From Mesorhizobium_K sp040049215 (lineage in GTDB: Bacteria > Pseudomonadota > Alphaproteobacteria > Rhizobiales > Rhizobiaceae): DNA of 64,000 nucleotides. Each line of letters begins with the position of its first letter. Position 1 is the first letter of the stretch. Location of the stretch: positions 930,001-994,000 of the forward strand of contig NZ_JBDZDN010000001.1 in NCBI RefSeq assembly GCF_040049215.1, read 5' to 3'. This document shows, piece by piece, positions 54,677 through 61,773 of the stretch. Both the position numbers and the translations under genes were made by a program. The notes beneath the pieces were generated by a model. That model was not told the DNA's origin. It did not search any database and worked only from the letters and a program-made list of their open reading frames with translations.

Positions 54677-55350
54677 TCCCCTGCAGGCGGCCAACGTGGG
54701 CACAGCAATGCAGGACACAATCAACGGCGGGTCTCGGGGATAGGCAAGAAGCGACAAAGATGGGTGCGCGTTGCTGTTGAAGTAGGGCTGCCACCTGAAC
54801 GGCAGCTTCTCCGACTTAGCCGCCCGAAAGCCGCCAGGCAGGGAATCCACCCCATCTGAGACATAGGAGTCGCCGTCGCGGACCGGCAGTTTGCAGGATC
54901 ACGAACTGCCGGGGCGAACGACCGAATTGGGGCGCCGTGAAGGGACTGCGGCTTCGCAAGAGCTAGTCCAGGATAGCAGACATTCGTTTGCGTTCGAATA
55001 GACCGTAGGTTTGCCTCTCGTCTCGCGCGGCATGATCACCGAAGACCCTAAGCTCGTAATTTCGTTGCTAGACCGGCCTGAACCACCCGCAAGCGTCCTT
55101 CACTAGCAAAGAAGAAACGGATCGCAGCGCTCGCACCTTATCCCAAAGTTGGTCCACCGTCGGCTCATCAACAGATGCAAGGGTTCGTTTTCTGGGGGAC
55201 ATGGCCGATGCTTCTTCGCCTGCTGGCGGGCGGTGCTGGAGGGAAAATTCAGTCAACGGGAGGGCGATCAGGACTAGCGGAACGACGTGGATTGACGCTG
55301 CAGGCCTTACCGCTTCAATCTAAGGAGACTGCAACCGACTGAGGCATAAG
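54677..55350. other. Gene-free stretch between SCO-like and MBL-fold genes
   Basis: No supported gene. A minus-strand frame at 55068-55256 starts at TTG and encodes a short charged peptide (from MSPRKRTLASVDEP) that matches nothing recognised. GGACCGGCAGTTTGCAGGA-type sequence near 54879 looks like non-coding debris seen in other accessory regions. It may be the edge of an old insertion. Confidence 0.4.
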
Positions 55351-56913
55351 GTGCGAATAAGAACAGACATGTATGCTGTCGAATTGGGTGCAGCGATGCT
55401 GCTTCAGTTCGAAACTACGGACGGAATTGTAAGGATTCTTGCGGACGCCGGCAGGAAAAGTCATCGGGTGAATGATCGTCTCGACAACAGCATCAAGGCA
55501 TTCGGCGGCGACAAACTTCGCATCGACTTGATCGTGGGCACCCATTACGACGCGGACCACCTCGACGGCCTGGTGGACGTCATCGAAAACCCAGACATCG
55601 AGATCGGCGAGGCCTGGCTTCCGCCGGTTGCCAATGACACTGAATTTGCACTTGCCGGAAGTCCTTTGAGGGACGAGTCCCTGTTGGCTTTGCAACTCGC
55701 CGGTGAGGCTGGTCAGGGCGTATTGCGCCGCTACCTGGCCGACAAGGCAGCAACCTGCTCAAGGCTGGCAAGTCTTGAGCGTGAGGCCGACCGAAGGCGC
55801 GGCAGAGATGCTCGTCCACGCGAACGCGCGTTCGAAGATGACAGACTCATGCTCGACCCGAATCGATCGCAGCAGGGCGGTGTCGAACCGAGCCGAGAGT
55901 ATTTTGAGGCGCACATCGCTGACGCCGGCGTTACGATCGGCCGGGCCAGTTCGGGTCACGCCGAAGACGACATCACAGACCCCTGGAAGGTAGATGAACA
56001 ACTCAAGGAATATGGGGAGCGCGCCCGCTGGTGGCTCGATGATCCGTTCATCGACGAACGGGTAACTGGGTATAGCCATCTGGCTCACATTGAAGCCCAG
56101 ACGTTGGGGTTGATCAGGGAATCCACGGCGAAAGATGCCATCACCGCGTCGTCTCTTGCGGCGGTTGTTGAAGCCCTAAAAGCGCGCTCGATCAAAATTC
56201 GCTGCGCTACGATCGAAGATGGCAAGCCACAGACCTTTGGGTGGGTAAAGCCGGTGGGGCAGCCCGGTCGATTCGAGAGGGCATTGCCCGCTGACCCGGA
56301 TGCGCCAAAAGTAATCCTGCTCGGCCCATCGCAGGGTCTGGTCAACAAGTTCCGGCATTTGCTACCGATCGGGTCATACCTCATGGCGGCCCGGCTGGAG
56401 ATGATCCCGGTAGCCAGCATCACGCCGAGCAACCAGCTCAGCTACATCATGGTCGTCGAACATGCCGACCAGCGAATCCTGGTGACTGGCGACGCCGGTG
56501 CCAATGATTTCAAGGTGTCCAGCTCACCCCATTTCCATGCTGAACTGATCGAGCAGCTGGCGCCGCTACACATTGTGCAGGTTGCCCATCACGGTGGAGC
56601 CAATGCATACTTTTATCGTGCATTGCTGGCGTCTGGTTATGCCAAGCAGGCCGAGACCACCCGGCTGCTGTTGTCGCATGCTACCCACGACAGTCACCGT
56701 CCATCCGACAACTTTATCCGCTTCATCGCGGCCCTGCGGCGCACACCTGCCAACACGCAGGTGATGTTCACCTCTAAACCCAAGGAAGCCAAGGTACGGG
56801 ATGTGCTCACTTACATCGCGCCTGTCGTAGGAACAGAAGCAACGTCAGGAGATCTCACGCTGATCTTTGATGAAGGTTGGTCTCTCAATGCGCATGCGGT
56901 CTCCCTTCCCTGA
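55351..56913 (+). CDS. MBL-fold metallo-hydrolase (ComEC-like stand-alone domain)
   Basis: A 520-residue protein. The first metal motif is THYDADHLDGL (about 64-74, HxxxDH type), a later metal aspartate is in ILVTGDAGAND, and VAHHGG supplies another histidine. This set resembles the metallo-beta-lactamase domain of ComEC-type proteins, present here without a channel domain. A charged insert of about 150 residues lies in the middle. A GTG start at 55351 is used; ATG 55369 is an alternative. Such stand-alone MBL proteins often occur near defence genes. Substrate is unknown; a nuclease or phosphodiesterase is likely. Confidence 0.75.
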   Translation: MRIRTDMYAVELGAAMLLQFETTDGIVRILADAGRKSHRVNDRLDNSIKAFGGDKLRIDLIVGTHYDADHLDGLVDVIENPDIEIGEAWLPPVANDTEFALAGSPLRDESLLALQLAGEAGQGVLRRYLADKAATCSRLASLEREADRRRGRDARPRERAFEDDRLMLDPNRSQQGGVEPSREYFEAHIADAGVTIGRASSGHAEDDITDPWKVDEQLKEYGERARWWLDDPFIDERVTGYSHLAHIEAQTLGLIRESTAKDAITASSLAAVVEALKARSIKIRCATIEDGKPQTFGWVKPVGQPGRFERALPADPDAPKVILLGPSQGLVNKFRHLLPIGSYLMAARLEMIPVASITPSNQLSYIMVVEHADQRILVTGDAGANDFKVSSSPHFHAELIEQLAPLHIVQVAHHGGANAYFYRALLASGYAKQAETTRLLLSHATHDSHRPSDNFIRFIAALRRTPANTQVMFTSKPKEAKVRDVLTYIAPVVGTEATSGDLTLIFDEGWSLNAHAVSLP

Positions 56914-57372
56914 AGTAGACGGGCCGCTCCTACCGCGATCGAGACCTATACGAATCCTTTGACCGTCTATCCGGGAAGGATTCATTGTACAGGTCAGGGG
57001 CCGAAACCAGACCGTCCGGTTTCGACGGGGTAGCCATGGCGAGTTCCTCTCATTGAAGGGAACTCCATGGTCAGATCGATGCTCTCACCCGCTCAAGGGA
57101 TATGCCAGCCGCGTCGCTTCAGAAGGAGGCACCCCTCCCGCGGAGCGGGTTCGTGCATGGGGGCGCGAGGCAGCCGTTTCTCTAGTCGCAGCAATGTCCG
57201 CTTTTTGTTGAAGCGCAACGCTCGCTAAATCCCTCGATGAAACACTCCGAATCGGATGCTGAGGCGGAGCATCCCTCCGCCTCAAGACACCCTATCCTGC
57301 CATAAGCGGTGGGGGCTTCAGGTAGATAGTCTCACTCCACGTACAATTCAGCGCACAACCTTGGGTTAAATG
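56914..57372. other. Gene-free stretch between the MBL gene and the DUF262 operon
   Basis: No supported gene. Two convergent operons end here. It contains a strong hairpin at 57034-57070 and the motif GACCGTCCGGTTTCGAC at 57010-57026 shared with 43346-43362. Much of the rest reads as debris. Confidence 0.4.
57034..57070. repeat. Hairpin-forming inverted repeat
   Basis: CCATGGCGAGTTCC (57034-57047) pairs with GGAACTCCATGG (57059-57070), twelve paired bases with two unpaired bases in the left arm and an 11-base loop. There is no T-run. It lies between convergent transcripts, so it may act as a bidirectional transcription stop or be a relic of an insertion end. Confidence 0.45.
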
Positions 57373-58326
57373 CTAACCGATACCGAGCTTTCTTCCGACG
57401 TGACCGATCAACGCGCGCCGCTCTGGATTAACCTCGACTACAAAATGAATGCGGGCTTCGGTAGGAGCGAGATCACAATGATCGCTGAAGATGCGTGGAT
57501 TGCCATCGGCGTCCTGAAACTCAGCAAGCCCGCGCCGACTTTTACTCTCAGGCCGTACATTGAACGGGAACATGGGATGAGCCCCCTGGACGATTTTCCA
57601 AGCCTCAATAGCTTGATCGATACCTCGCAGTTTGACCCAAGCTTGCTCCAACATTGGATCGCCGGCAAGAATGCCTTGCAGTTGCGCGCGCGTACGCGGG
57701 ATGAAGGCGAGATTGGGCAAAAGCTCAGCTCGGCGCTCCCAAAGTTCCGCGCCGTCGGCGATGGCCGGCGCTAGGAGCGCGCGAAGCGCAGCCGAGTGAC
57801 TTACAATGGTGGCTGGTCGATCGGCATTGCGCGCCACGACCTGCGTAGTAACCAATTCACCGACAGAATCGAATGTAGCCAGATCGAGCTCAATCGACTG
57901 CGCTAGCCAAAAGTTGTGGGAAGCCAGACTTAGCCCCAAGCCATCAAAGAGATGCGCGAATCCGAGCCCCGGAGCAGCCTCGCCGGGATACAATGGGGCG
58001 GCCACCGGCAGCCGATACTCGCAAAGGTCAGGATCGACTTTCGCCACATCGGCTGCAGCTAACATCAGGGGAGCGCGATTATTTACTGTTTTGAGATAGA
58101 GGCTTTCTTCGACGCATTCGCCATCATTACGAACTGAAGCTATCGTGGCTCCGTCGCCAAGTGGAAAGTTCGCGAGCGGCACGTCGCTATTTAGTATGAG
58201 AGCCGCATCGATACCCCGCGCCTCACGAATCGTCGCAACTAGTTGCTGGAGGTGGCCAATCGTTACTGCGTGCGCGAGTTGCGTCTTCGGCACTGACAGC
58301 TCGTTCAGGAATAGCTGTAGGGGCAT
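57373..58326 (-). CDS. Hypothetical protein, third gene of the DUF262/DUF3696 operon
   Basis: A 317-residue soluble protein with no family I recognise. Visible features are an N-terminal MPLQLFLNELSVP with a following TIGHLQQLVATIREARG helix, an internal ENPER-free polar middle, and a C-terminal FSDHCDLAPTEARIHF segment containing histidine and aspartate residues that could be an active site. It starts six bases after the stop of the ATPase gene. In similar operons the last gene is often the effector, but no nuclease or toxin motif is certain. It is the least described member of the set. Confidence 0.65.
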   Translation of the reverse strand: MPLQLFLNELSVPKTQLAHAVTIGHLQQLVATIREARGIDAALILNSDVPLANFPLGDGATIASVRNDGECVEESLYLKTVNNRAPLMLAAADVAKVDPDLCEYRLPVAAPLYPGEAAPGLGFAHLFDGLGLSLASHNFWLAQSIELDLATFDSVGELVTTQVVARNADRPATIVSHSAALRALLAPAIADGAELWERRAELLPNLAFIPRTRAQLQGILAGDPMLEQAWVKLRGIDQAIEAWKIVQGAHPMFPFNVRPESKSRRGLAEFQDADGNPRIFSDHCDLAPTEARIHFVVEVNPERRALIGHVGRKLGIG

Positions 58327-58332
58327 CTAACT

Positions 58333-59445
58333 TTAACCCAATAGCCGGTCGAGGGCTCGCTCCCATTGATCAAAGAAGCCGACGGGCCAAAATGAGAGCC
58401 GTCCATCGCGTCCAAGCTTCGGGGTTTCATAGCCGCTTGGCTGGCCGCGCTCGCGTGAAAAGAAATGTAACCGCGCTCGCTCAGGCGCAAGCAAACCGTC
58501 CTTGACCGCCAAGCGTATGCCGTTGAGGACGTGGTCACTATGCGTCTCCACGATTACTTGGACGCCATTCGCGGCAGTCAGGGCGAGTAACCGCCCGATT
58601 GTCGACTGACCGCGAGGATGCAACTGCGCTTCCGGGTTCTCAGCAATCACCAATGTGCCCGGTTGCGCCGCAAGGCATGCAGTAACCACCGGAAGCGCAT
58701 GGGTCAGCCCAAAGCCGACGTTTGTCGGTCGCAAAACGTCCCCATATGCCGCACCCTCCCCGCGATAGGAGAAGACAAGGCGAACCAAGTCCGTCATCGG
58801 CACCGAAGCGGGTTCGACGCGAACGCCGGGACTGAACTCTTGCATCCAGGCGTTGACCTGCGCGATTAAGCTCAGCGCCTTCGGCTCATCCGCGCAGCGA
58901 ACGATTTCGGCGGTGGTAATTTGCTCGCCGAACTCAAGCAGGAAGTGCGCAGTGAACTCGCCGCGCGCCCCTAAAAAAAGTTGCTGGCGCACAGCATTTT
59001 GCGACTTCGGAAAGGTGACTGCTGGGGTGATGCGATCAGCGCGCAAGAATTGAAATCCTCGCGCGAATAGAGCAAGTGGAGGTAATTCGCCTTCCCCCGG
59101 CTTGGCCGTGCATGGCAGCACATCTGCGTCGGAGCCCGCTGGCGCGCGCCAAAGATAAGCGTCCGCATCATCGCTAGACTCGCCTAGTTCGATCGCAATC
59201 TCAGGCGAATCGAAGCGCTGGTACAGCACGTCCCGCCCGGTGCCCAGTTCGACCAAATCGCCGTTCAACGCCAGCGAGCCTTCGAGCAGGAAGCGCACGT
59301 CGAAGGACTGGCGCAAGAGCCCAAGCGCTTGCAAAATCGTGCTCTTGCCACTGCCGTTGAGGCCCGAAAGCAATGTCAGTGCGCCGAGTTCTATTTCGAC
59401 CTCTTTGAACGCTTTGAAGTTCTGCAATCCGATATGATCAATCAT
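58333..59445 (-). CDS. AAA family ATPase with DUF3696 domain
   Basis: A 370-residue ABC/SMC-like ATPase. Walker A is GLNGSGKST (28-36), the Walker B/signature region is VIAENPEAQLHPRGQS, and the H-loop/switch segment VETHSDHVLNGIR follows. This is the DUF3696 arrangement: an OLD-like ATPase without the Toprim nuclease. The start codon overlaps the DUF262 gene by eight bases, so the two are co-translated. Proteins of this family are frequently found beside DUF262 genes and are suspected of sensing or regulating nuclease partners. Confidence 0.85.
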   Translation of the reverse strand: MIDHIGLQNFKAFKEVEIELGALTLLSGLNGSGKSTILQALGLLRQSFDVRFLLEGSLALNGDLVELGTGRDVLYQRFDSPEIAIELGESSDDADAYLWRAPAGSDADVLPCTAKPGEGELPPLALFARGFQFLRADRITPAVTFPKSQNAVRQQLFLGARGEFTAHFLLEFGEQITTAEIVRCADEPKALSLIAQVNAWMQEFSPGVRVEPASVPMTDLVRLVFSYRGEGAAYGDVLRPTNVGFGLTHALPVVTACLAAQPGTLVIAENPEAQLHPRGQSTIGRLLALTAANGVQVIVETHSDHVLNGIRLAVKDGLLAPERARLHFFSRERGQPSGYETPKLGRDGRLSFWPVGFFDQWERALDRLLG

Positions 59446-60601
59446 GGTCGATCACCTTCGTAAGCATCTCTTGGATGGCGTTGAAGCGGCGATTAACCTT
59501 ATTGATGTCGCCAGTGCCTTGCGAGATCGCCGACTCGAAAGAGCGATCGAGGCAGAGCTCGATAAATGCTCTTCTAACCTGCTCGCCACGCTCGATCAGC
59601 GTCGCCCGCTCGGCATCAGTGAGGTGCGCAAGATTGACGGACAAGCATTCGAACACAGCCTTATTAATTGGGAGCCGGGCGGCTCCTACAAAAAAGCGCT
59701 TGCGAAATGCATCTTTTCCGAAGATCGAATGTGCGGTGCTCATTGCACGCACGAAGCTCTCACGCACCTTCGCCAACCCGTCATCATCGGTCGCATTAAT
59801 TATCTTCATCGAGGTAATCAAAAACCCGTCCATGTCGGGTTGACGGTAGGCGTCGAGCCCGCGCTGGTAGAAGGCAATAAAGCGAAGCACGAGTTCGCGA
59901 TCGTCCATCCGAATCGACCGGACGCTCCCATCGGTTGCCTCGATAAACTCAGGAAGTGTTGCCCAGTCTTCCAGAAGATCACGAGCTTTGCCGGGGGTGA
60001 TCGCATGGCGCAACTCCTGCGGCGAAAGCGTCATTCCACCGGTGTTGATGCGCGCGAAAATGTTAAACTTGACTTCGGGCGGCGTCCCTTTGCGGATCAA
60101 GTGGATAATCAGCTCGGCCTCGCGCAGCCGCAGCTGCAGCCGTGATCCTAATCCGTCGAAATCTTTCCCCTCATAATCGTGCAGATACTCAAGACCCTGA
60201 AGAGTCAGCGGCTTCACGTCGATAATCTCGGGTTTCATGAATCGTGCGATCGTCGAAAGCCGCTGGATGCCATCAACGATCTCCCATCGCTCGTCATCGT
60301 CCTCTGCCGCGTAGAGCACCGGAAGCGGGATACGCAACAAGAGCGATTCGATGAGCCGGCTTTGTCGCTTGATGTCCCACACACCCCAGCGCCGCTGAAA
60401 ATCTGGCTGGAGATCGATCATGCCCGAAGCCGTGCGTGACAGGAGTAAATCTACGGTCATCGATCGTGTGACGACATCAATATCATCCGGATCGAAAGGC
60501 TCAGCGATGCGCTCGCTTTCTTCTGCGGGCGGCTCTTCTTCGACACCTGTCTTTTGGCCTAGCGTATCAAGCTGCTCGTCGACTGTTCTAACGTTCTGCA
60601 T
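59438..60601 (-). CDS. DUF262 domain-containing protein (ParB/GmrS-like)
   Basis: A 387-residue protein. It carries the DUF262 hallmarks DLQPDFQRRWGVW, then SRLIESLLLRIPLPVLY and WEIVDGIQRLSTIARF, which form the ParB/sulfiredoxin-like nucleotide-binding core found in type IV restriction subunit GmrS. The partner DUF1524 nuclease domain of GmrSD is absent. The start at MQNVRT is backed by GGTGGGG; the frame extends 98 codons upstream into sequence of promoter appearance. It is the first gene of a three-gene operon with the DUF3696 ATPase and an unknown protein. Confidence 0.85.
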   Translation of the reverse strand: MQNVRTVDEQLDTLGQKTGVEEEPPAEESERIAEPFDPDDIDVVTRSMTVDLLLSRTASGMIDLQPDFQRRWGVWDIKRQSRLIESLLLRIPLPVLYAAEDDDERWEIVDGIQRLSTIARFMKPEIIDVKPLTLQGLEYLHDYEGKDFDGLGSRLQLRLREAELIIHLIRKGTPPEVKFNIFARINTGGMTLSPQELRHAITPGKARDLLEDWATLPEFIEATDGSVRSIRMDDRELVLRFIAFYQRGLDAYRQPDMDGFLITSMKIINATDDDGLAKVRESFVRAMSTAHSIFGKDAFRKRFFVGAARLPINKAVFECLSVNLAHLTDAERATLIERGEQVRRAFIELCLDRSFESAISQGTGDINKVNRRFNAIQEMLTKVIDHD

Positions 60602-60842
60602 TCCCCACCTTAACACACCCGTGTCGCATCGAATTGCTCGACCTGTATTAGTATGGCTATCATGTTTTTTCCCATCCGCCGACACCAAGGGGCGGACGGT
60701 GCTGCGTCTGCTTACTTCCGCCGCGTGGTGGATACTGCCTTTGAAAGGAGGTAGCGCTCGAGCGGAAACAGTCAGAGGCCACGAGCACGTGACAGCAAGT
60801 GGGAAATTATCTTGACAGAAGACTCGGTGGAAAGGACCTTGC
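60602..60842. promoter_or_regulatory. Promoter region upstream of the DUF262 operon
   Basis: About 240 bases upstream of the DUF262 start and downstream of the ArdC/ImmA gene, both read leftward. On the minus strand CATACTAATACAGG lies about 50-60 bases before the start and could include a -10 element. A GTGACAGC-type segment is also present. No operator is recognised. Confidence 0.35.
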
Positions 60843-61754
60843 CTACCGCCGCTTCTCCAACAACGGCTCGATGCGATTGGCAGCATCGAGAACACAATTG
60901 ATATTTAGTCTTTCATTGTCCAGCGGAGCGACCTTGCTTGCCAGATAGTCCGGCGCTGTCGACGCTATGCCGGCGCGGTTCGCGATGATCCAGGCAACTG
61001 CCTCGGCTTCAAACTCCTTGATGTCGTGCCGCATGCCTTCTGGCAATCCACCAAGGCTCTTGCGGTCTGGCCACCAACCTAGCGGATGCATGCCCAGGTG
61101 GCCACACATGATGTGCCCGAGTTCGTGGATCAATGTTAGCACCCGTTCCCTCGGTGAAGCGATTCGGTTGATCCTGATGACGTATCTGTCACGCCTGTCA
61201 CGCCGATGGTGAACGTCGCCCTTGCGGGCTGTTCCGAGACCCTCGTCGACAACTCGAATGAGCCCGTCCGGATGTTTCTTCGTCAGGCCCACGGCTTCGA
61301 CGCGTGAGGCAAAGGATCGATAGAAGGCCTCCGAGATGGCCTTGTCACCTCTGTGATCTTCGTCGTCCAGCAAAGACAGCTGCTGCGACCCCTCAGTATC
61401 CTCATACTCGTAGAGGATGGCAATCGGCCCGCTCGGCGCAAGAATGACGATCGGCATCGCGCCGGGCCGGATCGTACGATGTTTTCGTTTCCAGTAGAAC
61501 TCGGTGCCGACCGCGACTGCGCCCGGGCGCTGCAGAAAGATCAGCTTGGCATTGAACACGGAGTATCGGGACATCTGCGCGATCAGCTTGAGCAGGCCCC
61601 GCATCCAAGCTTTCGGATCGCCTTCGGTAAGCGCGCGTCGGAACAGACTGTTGATCGCCTCCTCCGCTTCGGCTCGCTGAATAGGGCGATTGCGGTCTTC
61701 CATGCTAGGGAAAAGGGACGCTTCCGATTCAGAAGTGCCGGCCTTCTCCCCCAT
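60843..61754 (-). CDS. ArdC-like N-terminal domain fused to ImmA/IrrE metallopeptidase
   Basis: A 303-residue protein. The N-terminal part (SRYSVFNAKLIFLQRPGAV, 62-80, then RPGAMPIVILAPSG) resembles the ssDNA-binding ArdC antirestriction domain. The C-terminal part has the zinc peptidase motif HELGH (210-214) and a downstream acidic ligand in EFEAEAVAW (about 248-255), as in ImmA/IrrE proteins. Such fusions occur in mobile elements and defence loci and may cleave repressors or protect DNA. It lies 19 bases after the DUF499 gene and is likely co-transcribed. Confidence 0.82.
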   Translation of the reverse strand: MGEKAGTSESEASLFPSMEDRNRPIQRAEAEEAINSLFRRALTEGDPKAWMRGLLKLIAQMSRYSVFNAKLIFLQRPGAVAVGTEFYWKRKHRTIRPGAMPIVILAPSGPIAILYEYEDTEGSQQLSLLDDEDHRGDKAISEAFYRSFASRVEAVGLTKKHPDGLIRVVDEGLGTARKGDVHHRRDRRDRYVIRINRIASPRERVLTLIHELGHIMCGHLGMHPLGWWPDRKSLGGLPEGMRHDIKEFEAEAVAWIIANRAGIASTAPDYLASKVAPLDNERLNINCVLDAANRIEPLLEKRR

Positions 61755-61773
61755 CCACTTTTCTCCCCGCGCG

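Noticed and set aside
55068..55256. Minus-strand 62-codon frame between the SCO-like and MBL genes
   Set aside because: TTG start, no ribosome-binding site and no recognisable sequence; not strong enough for a gene call.
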